Below, one piece after another: positions 26,662-35,437 of a stretch of 64,000 nt of DNA. The stretch spans positions 4,431 to 68,430 of the forward strand of contig JBAQVB010000006.1 in the NCBI GenBank assembly GCA_049297855.1. The letters run 5' to 3'. The notes under the pieces were generated by a model. It was not told where the DNA came from and did no database searches. It worked only from the letters and a program-made list of their open reading frames with translations. The translations under genes and the position numbers were made by a program. Numbering within the stretch: the stretch's first letter is position 1; the number at the start of each line of letters is the position of its first letter. This DNA comes from CAXYVX01 sp049297855 (lineage in GTDB: Bacteria > Patescibacteriota > Saccharimonadia > Saccharimonadales > Saccharimonadaceae).

Positions 26662-27198
26662 TTTGTTTGCGACGAAATCAAGTGTCGCTTTGATAAATGT
26701 AGTTGCGAAATTGACTTCGTCCGCAACTAAATCTCCGTTAGCGTCAAACATTCTTGGGGCGAAACTTAAATAAAATTCTGGCCGCAAAAACACATTCGCG
26801 TTGATAAAAGTTAGCACTTTGCGCGTATCTACTTGAGCCAGCGCCGTACCGAGTGAACTGGGCGAAGCGCCAGCCATAACGACTTTTTTGCCGGCCCAGG
26901 AATTGTGCGACGACCAACTCGTCCAATCCAGTGCATTTTTGAGCACGCCGCTAATGCTGTGGTTGTATTCCGGACTGACGATGAATACTAAATCCGTCGC
27001 CTCGATTTGGTCACGTAACGCAATCACCAATTGATCGGGGTGGTCATAGTTATCGGAATTAAATAACGGCAAGTTAACGTCTGCGTATTCGATCTTATTA
27101 TCCGCGTCAACTTCGCCGATGATGCGCGCCAAATTATGCGCTAATTTGGCGTTCAGCGAATCTTTGCGCAACGAACCAACTATAAATAATATTTTCAT
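26659..27198 (-). CDS. NADPH-dependent FMN reductase family protein
   Basis: Flavin-binding oxidoreductase of the flavodoxin-like fold. The 179-residue protein starts MKILFIVGSLRKDSLN (phosphate-binding loop) and has the family block VSPEYNHSISGVLKNALDW. Relatives reduce quinones, azo dyes or chromate; the substrate here is open. GGGAG lies before the start. The 3' end overlaps the promoter of the ABC operon. Confidence 0.92.
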   Translation of the reverse strand: MKILFIVGSLRKDSLNAKLAHNLARIIGEVDADNKIEYADVNLPLFNSDNYDHPDQLVIALRDQIEATDLVFIVSPEYNHSISGVLKNALDWTSWSSHNSWAGKKVVMAGASPSSLGTALAQVDTRKVLTFINANVFLRPEFYLSFAPRMFDANGDLVADEVNFATTFIKATLDFVANK

Positions 27199-27294
27199 TG
27201 AAATCTCCCTTTTAACCTTTTAATAGATATCTTTAACGTGATTAATTATAACATTTAATTTTTATAAATTCCGCTTGCGTGTTGATTATGCATA

Positions 27295-27303
27295 TGTTAA
27301 AAT
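27295..27303 (+). promoter_or_regulatory. Extended -10 promoter, leaderless start of pilin locus A
   Basis: TGTTAAAAT. The hexamer ends 7 bases before ATG 27310. A promoter this well placed supports that the adjacent frame-shifted pilin is a live gene and not a relic. Confidence 0.6.
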
Positions 27304-27309
27304 GACCGC

Positions 27310-27832
27310 ATGATGAAAATCGCAAGAAATCACGGACGAGTTAGTTTCCCTAAACTAAAAACATTACCCCCCCCCACGATCTAGCGGCTTCACTATAATT
27401 GAGGTAGCGTTAGTCTTAGCTATAGCCGGACTTATTTTCCTGGTAGTGTTTATCGCCTGGCCAGCACTACAGAATTCGCAACAAAACCAGGCCAGGCGTC
27501 AGGACGTCGGGCGAGTGATAAGCGCATTGGAAGCATATAAGATGGACCACCAGGGACAATTCCCACTTGGTGGATGGTATAAATCAGATGGTTCAAGTAG
27601 TAACCGGGAATACAATTTCTCAAACTATACTAACAAGCTCTCCCAAATATACAATATTGAGGTCTTTGACCTAGGCACTTCTACTTGGAGAGCTATGGGT
27701 AGCGCGCGAGATATCAATGTAATTCCCGGCAGAGTTTGTCCTGGCGACGCTCGTACACCAACCTCGGATAACGCTGCGGTAGAAGTGGGACTTGTCGGCA
27801 ACGGCGACGCCAACTATTGCCAGTCGCTATAA
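27310..27832 (+). pseudogene. Pilin-like gene, locus A, out of frame at a C9 tract
   Basis: Type IV pilin-like protein, possibly phase-variable. From ATG 27310 (or 27313) the frame reads MMKIARN and ends after 24 codons at a TAG just past a C9 tract (27367-27375). The prepilin motif GFTIIEVALVLAIAG starts at 27386 in another frame and runs on to 27832. A tract of 8 or 11 C would join them into about 174 residues, with a PPPRSSG leader before the cleavage site. The mature part has the pilin helix and a C-terminal Cys pair (RVCPGD, NYCQSL). Listed as a pseudogene only because the given sequence is out of frame. Confidence 0.82.
27367..27375. repeat. C9 homopolymer in pilin locus A
   Basis: Nine C between the start codon and the prepilin motif. 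A length of 9 is out of frame; 8 or 11 would be in frame. Confidence 0.9.
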
Positions 27833-27993
27833 GTCATCGTTGCCATACTATGACATTAAAACATTATGTGAGAACGCTACCATGGTTTGTTCTGTTTGGT
27901 TGTTGACGCGAAATAATAATGGTTAAGGATCAATTTTCTATGCTAGAAATTCGTCTCATAAAAAATCCTACCGCCAAAAATTCTTAGGGAATT

Positions 27994-28002
27994 TGATATA
28001 AT
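27994..28002 (+). promoter_or_regulatory. Extended -10 promoter, leaderless start of the RNA methyltransferase
   Basis: TGATATAAT. The hexamer ends 8 bases before GTG 28010, so even a GTG start appears leaderless here. Confidence 0.6.
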
Positions 28003-28009
28003 AGATAGA

Positions 28010-29317
28010 GTGAAAAAAATCGCAGATCAAATCGTACATTTTACTAAATTCACGCCGGGTGGACAGACCTTAGGTGAGTTGATTGATGGCCGCAAAATTT
28101 TTGCGTGGGGTGTTTTACCTGGCGAAACCGCTAAGATTCGCGTCACTAAAAACAAAAAATCCTACGCTGAGGGATTTGCAATTGACGTTATTAAAACCGC
28201 ACCAAATCGTATTGAAGCACGCGATAATTGTTATCTGGCGACCAGCCCTTGGCAGATTTTAAACTGGAATGACGAATTGCACATTAAAGAACAGCTGACA
28301 CGCGAAAGTTTTGCGCAGGCAAAAATTGATCTTAACATCGCGCCGATCGCCACCGACAATCACGAATTTGGATATCGCAACAAAATGGAATATGCGCTGT
28401 ATTTCATGAGCCTAGCCGAGGCGCAACAGCCAAATAACGAGTCGTTTTTAGCAACTTTTTCGGACGCCGATTTGACTCGTAATTACATCGACCATGACGC
28501 GCAAGTTACGGGTGGTAAAGTTTTCCTGGCTTTTCATCAACGAGGTTCACATCGTAAAATACCGATTCTGCACTCGTCAATTGAGCGACCGGAGATTTTT
28601 AGACGGGCACAACAAATGATCGACGAGTTGAACACGCGCGGTGAAGATGCCTGGAAATATCAGTCGCTGATGGTGCGAGCATCGCAAAACGGCGAGGTCT
28701 CAGCCGTATTGTTCGTCAATCGTCAACCGCATCCAATTATGAAAAACCTAGTCGATACAATTTTGGGACATGTTTATTCATATTCGCCTAACGGATTTTT
28801 TCAAATTAATTTACCGGTTTATGAATTAGCCTTACGCGAAATTGCGCAGCAGCTTGACGCATCGAAAAATGTGGTGGACATGTATTCTGGCGTCGGCACG
28901 ATTGGACTATCCGTCGCCGCAGATCGGAATTTGACGTTGGTTGAAACAGACGATCACGCGTTTGCTGAACTGCAAAAAAATATCGTAGATGATACATGCC
29001 ATTCGGTGCGCGCAATGCACGCCAAAGCGGAGGAAGCCCTAGAATATATCACGAATGACAGTACGCTAATTTTGGATCCGCCACGCGCCGGTCTTGACGC
29101 CGCAGTTTGTCAAAAAATTCGCGCTGCCAAACCGCGGATTGTTATTTATTTATCCTGCAGTCCAACTACGCAGGCGCGCGATGTGGCGCGAATTCTGGGC
29201 AACGACGAAACGCAATTTAGCGAAAAGTCTGATTATCAAATCACTTTCGCGCGACCGTTTAATTTCTTTCCACGAACACCACATATAGAAAATCTGATTG
29301 TGTTACAAATTAAATAG
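28010..29317 (+). CDS. RNA m5U methyltransferase, TrmA/RlmCD family
   Basis: Methylates uridine in tRNA or rRNA using S-adenosylmethionine. The 435-residue protein has an N-terminal TRAM-like region (1-60), a middle domain, and the SAM-binding motif VVDMYSGVGTIGLSVA (~287), DPPRAGL (~358) and catalytic Cys in YLSCSPTT (~385). The four Fe-S cysteines typical of RumA are absent near residues 70-90, where only one Cys remains. GTG start lies 8 bases behind a -10 box. Stop overlaps the convergent gene by 8 bases. Confidence 0.9.
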   Translation: MKKIADQIVHFTKFTPGGQTLGELIDGRKIFAWGVLPGETAKIRVTKNKKSYAEGFAIDVIKTAPNRIEARDNCYLATSPWQILNWNDELHIKEQLTRESFAQAKIDLNIAPIATDNHEFGYRNKMEYALYFMSLAEAQQPNNESFLATFSDADLTRNYIDHDAQVTGGKVFLAFHQRGSHRKIPILHSSIERPEIFRRAQQMIDELNTRGEDAWKYQSLMVRASQNGEVSAVLFVNRQPHPIMKNLVDTILGHVYSYSPNGFFQINLPVYELALREIAQQLDASKNVVDMYSGVGTIGLSVAADRNLTLVETDDHAFAELQKNIVDDTCHSVRAMHAKAEEALEYITNDSTLILDPPRAGLDAAVCQKIRAAKPRIVIYLSCSPTTQARDVARILGNDETQFSEKSDYQITFARPFNFFPRTPHIENLIVLQIK

Positions 29318-29795
29318 TTTTAATACGTCGATAAGTTAGCCGCATCGCCACGCGCCAACTACTAACCGAGTCTGGATCAAATTGTTTAATAATACCATCG
29401 CGCACTTCGGCAATCATAACTAGCGCCGGATTATAGGGAACCAAAGTTTTATAATAAGCCAAATCGCGTTCATGAATATTACCGCGTCCCGGATAAACGT
29501 CGCGAAATTTACGCGTCGCGATTGACTCAAAATAATCCGCTTGGCTTTTTGGTGGTAGATATTCGCTCGGCACCAAATTCATTCGCCGTAATATTTTACG
29601 AATGTCACCCAAATTGAACGAGCTGCGCGAGGCGATAAAACAAAATAGCTGGTTTTTTTCATTTAAAAAAACGCTGGCGGCGGCGCTACGACTAACTGGA
29701 ATGCGATTTAAAATCATGTTTTTCACTTTGATTTCGCGCCCGAAATTAGCGTGCAAAAACTTTTCAAAACTGGCTTCCTCAATCATCGGGTTCAT
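29310..29795 (-). CDS. Conserved-looking protein of unknown function
   Basis: Not recognised. The 161-residue protein is basic and soluble, with no signal peptide or membrane helix. The N-terminal part has SVFLNEKNQLFCFI and a helix LGDIRKILRRMNLVP; the C-terminal part has RDVYPGRGNIHERDLAYYKTL. A region like LNEKNQLFCFIASRSSFNLGDIR recalls YbaK/ProRS-editing folds, but I cannot confirm this. It is expressed from its own promoter and diverges from the helicase gene. Confidence 0.75.
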   Translation of the reverse strand: MNPMIEEASFEKFLHANFGREIKVKNMILNRIPVSRSAAASVFLNEKNQLFCFIASRSSFNLGDIRKILRRMNLVPSEYLPPKSQADYFESIATRKFRDVYPGRGNIHERDLAYYKTLVPYNPALVMIAEVRDGIIKQFDPDSVSSWRVAMRLTYRRIKTI

Positions 29796-29803
29796 ACAGT
29801 TTT

Positions 29804-29812
29804 ATTTTAACA
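29804..29812 (-). promoter_or_regulatory. Extended -10 promoter of the unknown minus-strand gene
   Basis: TGTTAAAAT on the minus strand, ending 9 bases before ATG 29795. It lies back to back with the helicase promoter. Confidence 0.6.
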
Positions 29813-29818
29813 TATTTT

Positions 29819-29828
29819 TGCGTATAAT
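29819..29828 (+). promoter_or_regulatory. Promoter of the helicase-nuclease gene
   Basis: TGCGTATAAT. The TATAAT ends 7 bases before ATG 29835, which suggests a leaderless start there and not at ATG 29832. Confidence 0.55.
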
Positions 29829-29834
29829 AAGATG

Positions 29835-32800
29835 ATGAATTACGAAAACGTTTTTAAAAAGGATTACAAACAGTTAAACGATGCGCAGCGCCAAGCGGTT
29901 GATCAGATTTATGATCCGCAAATGGTTTTAGCGGGACCGGGAACGGGTAAAACTCAATTGCTGAGCATGCGCATCGCCAATATTTTGCGTAAAACTGATA
30001 CTAATCCGAGCAACATTTTGGCGATGACGTTCACTGATAACGGCGCGGATAACATACGTTCACGGCTCTCAACAATGGTCGGAGCGCGCACGGCCGGCCA
30101 AGTTAATATTTTTACCTACCACGGTTTCGCCGATAAAATTCGGAATGATTTCGCTGATTTTCTACCGCGCGAAGTTGGTTGGCGAACGATTGACGAATTG
30201 CGTGAAAATAGTTTGGCGAACGAAATCTATGACACGTTTCCGCGCAATTCAATGATCAAAAATGGTGCCCCCAAACACGCCCAGGACATTGCCAAAACTG
30301 TTAAAAAATTCAAGAATCAAGGTCTGAGCCCAGATGACATCCGCCAAATTTCAGCGCAAAACGAACGAGTTGCGGCACAAATTAATCACGGACTGGGTGA
30401 AATTGAGACGAATTTATTTTGGGGCCGAACCGCCAAAGATGATATCGCTCAAAAGTTAAAAGCGATCACGGAGTTGAACGAGTTGTTTGATTCTATTGAT
30501 GAAAAACGTGTTCACGATAAAGTCCCAACCTTGAGCGAAGAGTTGACGCGCGACTTAACCGTCGCGGTGAATGGTTACAATACCGAGACGACGAATTTTG
30601 CTAGCTTTAATGCCTTTCGCGACGTTGCTTTTGATAAAGAGGTCCACAAATCCAACGCCAAAACGATCGTTGCCAAAAGATTTTCAAATGGCCAATTAGC
30701 TGAAATCGCCGAATTTTATGAACGTTATGACACACGTAAGAACGAACTCGGCTTTTATAATTTTGACGATATGATTTTAGATACGATCGAAATCTTAAAA
30801 AACAATGCCGACATTAGAGAAACTCTGCGTTCAAAATATGAATTTATATTGCTCGATGAATATCAGGATACGAATTTAACGCAAGCGCGTATCGTGGAAC
30901 TCCTGACGCTTAATGATTTTCATGAGGCGCCAAATGTCATGGCTGTTGGCGACGATGACCAAGGAATCATGACTTTTCAAGGTGCTGAGTTCGGTAATAT
31001 CGCCGATTTTATTAAAACTTTTCATGTTAAAAAACCAATAATTTTAAGCGAGAATTACCGTTCCGGGCCGGCGATTTTGGAATTTGCTAAAAATATCATC
31101 GCCGACGTTGATGATGAAATGCGCATTGATCCCAACAAGCCATTGAACGCGGCGAAGGTTGACGGAAAATTGTTAAATCCACGAGCAGAGATCGCGCGTC
31201 AATTATTTGACAATTCAGAATCTGAATTCGCCTGGGTCGCGGACGAAGTTCAGAATTTGTTAAGGGGCGGTGAAACGGGCAACAATATTGCAATTATTGC
31301 GCCAACCCACAATATTTTAGTCGCAACAGCTACGTATTTTTCGCGCAAAAACATCGCGATTAAATACGAAAAACGCGAGAACATACTTGACGATGAAGTT
31401 ATGACAAACTTATTGAACGCGTTGCGCCTGATTAATATATTGAGCGACGCCAATCAGCAACCGCGACATGCCGATTTTTTGTGGCCAAAAGTTTTAGCGG
31501 CAGACTGGTGGCAAGCGGATCCGAGTCATATTTTTCAAATAAGTGAGGCTATAGCTAGTACCCCACACGGCCAGCCTCGTCCATCATGGACCGCCAAATT
31601 ATTAGAATCCAACGACGAAACTTTGCACGGCGTTGCGACATTTATTTTAAGGTATGCACAATTAGCCAACGAAAAAACCGTTTGGTCACTGCTCGCAATG
31701 ATGTCTGGTTTTGCGCCGGATTCAGAAAATTCCGCCGTTGGAAAAATTATTCGTAATCCAATAGCGCGCTATTTTGATAACGATGATTTAGCAAAATATA
31801 CATTTTCGACCGATGTTGCAACATTACTGGCTAAATTACGTGAATACTGGCCCGATAAAAACAATACAGAAATAACATTAGATGATTTACTGAATCTAAT
31901 TGATCATTATCAGGAAGCGGACCTTAAAATCACTAATCGATTTTTACTCCAAACTGGCGCCGATCCGGTTGTTTTCCTGACTGCACACGCCGCGAAAGGT
32001 TTGGAATTTAAACGAGTTTTTATTCTATCGGCCGATAATAAATCGTGGAATGGTTCCGGCGGACGGCAACAAATCAATTTGCCGGAAAATTTGCGTTTCG
32101 TTGATCCCTCCGGACACGATCGCAATGAGCGCGTGCGTCTATTTTTCGTCGCTATCACGCGGGCGCGCGAGTTTTTGACTATTTCCAGTTCGGCGACCAA
32201 ACCTCTAGAATTTCTAGATGAGAATTGGGATACGATGATTTCTCATAAGATCCCCGAACCGTTTTCAAAAATCAATGATGCGCGCACATCAGTTGATGAT
32301 AATCCAAAAAGTTTAGCGGATAATGTTGCGACTGGTTGGCGCGATTTTTACTTGCCGGAACACATTTCGCCACGTGAACTATTGAATACTAGCATTAAGA
32401 ATTTTGCTTTCACGCCAACGAATTTAACGACTTATTATGATTTAATTTATGGTGGTCCGATTGAATTTTATAACAGATTTATTTTGCATTTTCCGAATGA
32501 AACTAGTGCTCAAGCGCAATTCGGATCAATTTTTCACGACGTATTTGATCGCATCGAAAAGTTTACACAGAAAAATAATACTATTCCCAGCCAGCAAGAG
32601 ATTTCCAGTATACTGGATGAGGCCATGACGCGCGCATCATTAAATGAGGACGAAGCCGCTAAAATCCGTAACGACTTGATGACCATTTTGCATAAATTCA
32701 TGAAATCGCGCGCTGAAATATTTAACGTCAAAGCCGAATCGGAAATTTGGATCGATCACGTCCAATTAGGCGATGCGACGCTAGAGGGCAAAATTGATCG

Positions 32801-33194
32801 TGTAGAATTTAATGACGATGGGAGTTTAACTTTGATAGATTTTAAAACCGGGCATGTGCCAAAAGCCGACGCCGAACACGATTGGTCAAAAAGTAAAAAA
32901 CTGTGGAAATACGAAATCCAGTTATATTTTTACAAGTTTTTAGCCGAAGCAAAGTGGCCCAATAAAGTTATTAAAAATGCGCGTCTTGAAATGGTGGAGG
33001 GCTTTGGATCTGACGATGATCCAGCCGTAATTAACCTGGTATTTACGGATAAAAAAGTTAAATACGTAGCTAATCTAATCAATAATTTGCGTGGACGCGT
33101 TGATCAATTGGATTTTCAGCATCTTTACTCCAATCCTACGATGACCATTAAGCAAATCTCTGAATTTATTAATGAGCAGCTAGATAATGAATAA
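29835..33194 (+). CDS. UvrD-family helicase fused to PD-(D/E)XK nuclease
   Basis: DNA repair helicase-nuclease of 1119 residues. The UvrD/Rep part has Walker A LAGPGTGKTQLL (~34-45), Walker B FILLDEYQDTN, motif III VGDDDQGIMTFQGAE and motif V/VI (LTAHAAKGLEFKRVF, RLFFVAITRARE). The C-terminal ~250 residues are a RecB-type nuclease with GSIFHDVFDRIE, EGKIDRVEF and LIDFKTG. This layout resembles AddA/AdnA subunits of break-repair complexes. ATG 29832 is the alternative start. It overlaps the dus gene by 8 bases. Confidence 0.93.
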   Translation: MNYENVFKKDYKQLNDAQRQAVDQIYDPQMVLAGPGTGKTQLLSMRIANILRKTDTNPSNILAMTFTDNGADNIRSRLSTMVGARTAGQVNIFTYHGFADKIRNDFADFLPREVGWRTIDELRENSLANEIYDTFPRNSMIKNGAPKHAQDIAKTVKKFKNQGLSPDDIRQISAQNERVAAQINHGLGEIETNLFWGRTAKDDIAQKLKAITELNELFDSIDEKRVHDKVPTLSEELTRDLTVAVNGYNTETTNFASFNAFRDVAFDKEVHKSNAKTIVAKRFSNGQLAEIAEFYERYDTRKNELGFYNFDDMILDTIEILKNNADIRETLRSKYEFILLDEYQDTNLTQARIVELLTLNDFHEAPNVMAVGDDDQGIMTFQGAEFGNIADFIKTFHVKKPIILSENYRSGPAILEFAKNIIADVDDEMRIDPNKPLNAAKVDGKLLNPRAEIARQLFDNSESEFAWVADEVQNLLRGGETGNNIAIIAPTHNILVATATYFSRKNIAIKYEKRENILDDEVMTNLLNALRLINILSDANQQPRHADFLWPKVLAADWWQADPSHIFQISEAIASTPHGQPRPSWTAKLLESNDETLHGVATFILRYAQLANEKTVWSLLAMMSGFAPDSENSAVGKIIRNPIARYFDNDDLAKYTFSTDVATLLAKLREYWPDKNNTEITLDDLLNLIDHYQEADLKITNRFLLQTGADPVVFLTAHAAKGLEFKRVFILSADNKSWNGSGGRQQINLPENLRFVDPSGHDRNERVRLFFVAITRAREFLTISSSATKPLEFLDENWDTMISHKIPEPFSKINDARTSVDDNPKSLADNVATGWRDFYLPEHISPRELLNTSIKNFAFTPTNLTTYYDLIYGGPIEFYNRFILHFPNETSAQAQFGSIFHDVFDRIEKFTQKNNTIPSQQEISSILDEAMTRASLNEDEAAKIRNDLMTILHKFMKSRAEIFNVKAESEIWIDHVQLGDATLEGKIDRVEFNDDGSLTLIDFKTGHVPKADAEHDWSKSKKLWKYEIQLYFYKFLAEAKWPNKVIKNARLEMVEGFGSDDDPAVINLVFTDKKVKYVANLINNLRGRVDQLDFQHLYSNPTMTIKQISEFINEQLDNE

Positions 33195-34332
33195 CGATTT
33201 TTGGCACGCGATCGATCAGCCCTTTTTCATTTTAGCGCCGATGGAAGCCGTGACGGACGTGGTTTTTCGCCAAACAATTTGGCGCGCCGGCGAAATCGCG
33301 GTACGCGATCATGGCGGAAGTTTGATCGACAACGAACCCGACATTATGATGAGTGAATTTACCAACACCGCCAGTTTTGTATCTGAAAAAGGCAAATTCT
33401 CGACGCGCGGACGATTAACTTTTACACCCGATGAAACCAAGAATGGTCGACATTTAGTCGCGCAAATTTGGGGTAAAAACCCCACTAACTTTCGCGAAAT
33501 GTCACACCAATTATTTGAGCGTGGTTTTTCCGGAGTTGATATTAATATGGGTTGTCCGGATAAAAACGTGGTGGCTGGCGGTGCAGGAGCCGGACTAATT
33601 GACACGCCTGAGACGGCAAGCGAAATTATTCGCGCCACTCAAAACGGTTTTTATGATTATCTGCGCCAACAAAGTCCTCGGCTTGCGGTGTTAAACGATG
33701 ACAAAATTCGCCAAATAATCCCAACAACCACAATTCCAATTTCAGTTAAAACGCGCCTCGGCCTGCGGCGAGCAGATGAATTTCGCATTTGGCTACCGAC
33801 GATTTTGCATGAACGACCAACGAACTTGACGGTCCATTTGCGTAGCCGCAAGGAAATGTCCAAAGTCCCGGCTCACTATGAATTAATTGCTGAAATCCTG
33901 AAATTACGCGATGAAGTTAGTCCTCAAACGCTATTAACGATTAACGGCGACATTAGTTCCAAAGCGCAGGCGTTAAAACTGCGTGACCAACATGTTTATC
34001 ATAATTCCAAAATCGACGGTTTTATGATTGGTCGTGGCGTGTTTAATAATCCATTTACGTTTACGTCCATCAGCGCTCCGACGCGTGCACAATTATTTGA
34101 ATTGTTGCGTTTTCAATTAGATAAATATGATGAATTTCAGGATATTGGTGAATGGCAAGGCAAAATTATCATGCGCAAATTCGATCCGCTGAAACACTTT
34201 TTTAAAATTTATGCCAACGGTTTTAGCGGTGCGAAAAAATTGCGTGAAACGATGATGAACGCCCAAACGACTATTGAGGTGCGTCAACTCTTAGACCAAT
34301 TTGAAGACAAATTATATAAGGACGATGCATAG
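33187..34332 (+). CDS. tRNA-dihydrouridine synthase
   Basis: Flavoenzyme that reduces uridine in tRNA. The 381-residue protein begins with a TIM barrel carrying FILAPMEAVTDVVFR (FMN site), VDINMGCPDKNVV (catalytic Cys ~117), ISVKTRLG and the FMN phosphate site FMIGRGVFNNPF. It overlaps the helicase gene end by 8 bases and is probably cotranscribed. Which Dus subfamily (A, B or C) cannot be decided. Confidence 0.93.
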   Translation: MNNDFWHAIDQPFFILAPMEAVTDVVFRQTIWRAGEIAVRDHGGSLIDNEPDIMMSEFTNTASFVSEKGKFSTRGRLTFTPDETKNGRHLVAQIWGKNPTNFREMSHQLFERGFSGVDINMGCPDKNVVAGGAGAGLIDTPETASEIIRATQNGFYDYLRQQSPRLAVLNDDKIRQIIPTTTIPISVKTRLGLRRADEFRIWLPTILHERPTNLTVHLRSRKEMSKVPAHYELIAEILKLRDEVSPQTLLTINGDISSKAQALKLRDQHVYHNSKIDGFMIGRGVFNNPFTFTSISAPTRAQLFELLRFQLDKYDEFQDIGEWQGKIIMRKFDPLKHFFKIYANGFSGAKKLRETMMNAQTTIEVRQLLDQFEDKLYKDDA

Positions 34333-34524
34333 TTGGCTTATTTTTCGATTTTGTAATTTACAACTGATCAAGTAACTAATTAAGCATGTAAGATAGAGTG
34401 TCATATAAGTTGTATTTTCCAAAAATAGGTTGACAGATAAAACCCGGTTGCACGTGGCATACGTAGCGCCATCCAAAACGGCCTTTGCAAAAAATCGTTA
34501 TCTCTTGCAAGCGTTGTAATTTTG

Positions 34525-34533
34525 TGCTAGAAT
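34525..34533 (+). promoter_or_regulatory. Extended -10 promoter of the infA operon
   Basis: TGCTAGAAT, 18 bases before infA. The 190 bases before it hold a TTGACA (34430-34435) but no clear matching -10, and no gene. Confidence 0.6.
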
Positions 34534-34551
34534 GGTCGAGTAGTTAAAATT

Positions 34552-34776
34552 ATGGCAAGTGAGAAAGAAGTCATCAAGATGATTGGCACGGTCAGTGAGA
34601 ATCTGCCGGGTGCCAAGTTTCGTGTTGAACTCGAGAACGGTCATAATATTATTGCCCACGTGTCAGGAAAGATGCGCAAGCATTACATCAAGTTAGTGCC
34701 GGGTGATAAGGTTGAAGTTGAGATGACACCCTACGATCTCACACAGGGACGAATCAGCTTTCGACTACGTGATTAA
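34552..34776 (+). CDS. infA: Translation initiation factor IF-1
   Basis: IF-1 binds the A site of the 30S subunit during initiation. The 74-residue S1-like OB fold has GTVSENLPGAKFRVELENG, SGKMRKHYIKLVPGDKVEVE and the end GRISFRLRD, all diagnostic. It opens the third ribosomal block. A strong hairpin separates it from rpmJ. Confidence 0.98.
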   Translation: MASEKEVIKMIGTVSENLPGAKFRVELENGHNIIAHVSGKMRKHYIKLVPGDKVEVEMTPYDLTQGRISFRLRD

Positions 34777-34783
34777 ACAATAA

Positions 34784-34818
34784 TTTTTCGCGAAAACGAT
34801 CGATATTTTCGTGAAAAA
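34784..34818 (+). promoter_or_regulatory. 13-bp hairpin between infA and rpmJ
   Basis: TTTTTCGCGAAAA (34784-34796) pairs with TTTTCGTGAAAAA (34806-34818) over 13 positions with one G-U, around a 9-base loop. No T-run follows. It may be a processing, stability or autoregulatory element for the operon. Confidence 0.55.
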
Positions 34819-34869
34819 GTTCGTCAAATCAGTGAAGGTTTGATGAATTAAGCGAATAGGAGAAGCCGA

Positions 34870-34986
34870 ATGAAAGTTCAGGCCAGCGTCAAAAAACGCT
34901 CACCCGATGACAAATTGGTTCGCCGCAAAGGTCGCCTGCGCGTCATCAACAAGAAAAAACCTCGCAACAAGCAGAGGCAAGGCTAA
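34870..34986 (+). CDS. rpmJ: 50S ribosomal protein L36, cysteine-free
   Basis: L36 of 38 residues: MKVQASVKKRSPDD, then VRRKGRLRVI and NKKKPRNKQRQG. The position between infA and rpsM is standard. It has no cysteine, so it is the zinc-free form. AGGAGAAG lies 7 bases before the ATG. Confidence 0.95.
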   Translation: MKVQASVKKRSPDDKLVRRKGRLRVINKKKPRNKQRQG

Positions 34987-35015
34987 ATGTTAATACAGGA
35001 AAAGGAATTGTAGAT

Positions 35016-35402
35016 ATGGCAAGATTTGCAAACGTGGAGGTTCCCGCCGATAAACAAATTCAGGTCGCATTGACTTATGTTTATGGTATTGGACCGAAAA
35101 TCGCTCGCGATATCGTTCATGCTGCGAAAGTCGAACCGACGACGCGCACGAAGGATTTGACCGAAGCGGAAGAAAAGAAATTGCGTAGCATTATTGATGC
35201 GAATTACGACACCGAGGGCGATTTGCGCCGTCGCGTTTCAAACAATATTAAACGTCTAAAAGACATCAAGAGTTATCGCGGCATTCGGCACGGACTCAAT
35301 CTGCCCGTACGTGGTCAACGCACGCGTACTAACGGTCGCACCAAACGTGGCAAACGCGTCGCGATCGGTGGTAGTCAGCCGAAATCAGCCAGCAAGACTT
35401 GA
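35016..35402 (+). CDS. rpsM: 30S ribosomal protein S13
   Basis: S13 of the small-subunit head contacts P-site tRNA. The 128-residue protein has YVYGIGPKIARDIVHAA, RRRVSNNIKRLKDIKSYRG and RHGLNLPVRGQRTRTNGRT, which are typical. AGGAAAAGGAA lies upstream of the start. It is followed by rpsK. Confidence 0.98.
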   Translation: MARFANVEVPADKQIQVALTYVYGIGPKIARDIVHAAKVEPTTRTKDLTEAEEKKLRSIIDANYDTEGDLRRRVSNNIKRLKDIKSYRGIRHGLNLPVRGQRTRTNGRTKRGKRVAIGGSQPKSASKT

Positions 35403-35437
35403 TTTAACAGTAGTAATTTTATAAGGAAAGGAAATTT

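Noticed and set aside
27310..27832. Programmed ribosomal frameshift at the C tract of locus A
   Set aside because: Tract lengths and needed shifts differ between loci, and no fixed slippery site with a following structure is seen. Tract-length variation explains all loci better, though it is not excluded.
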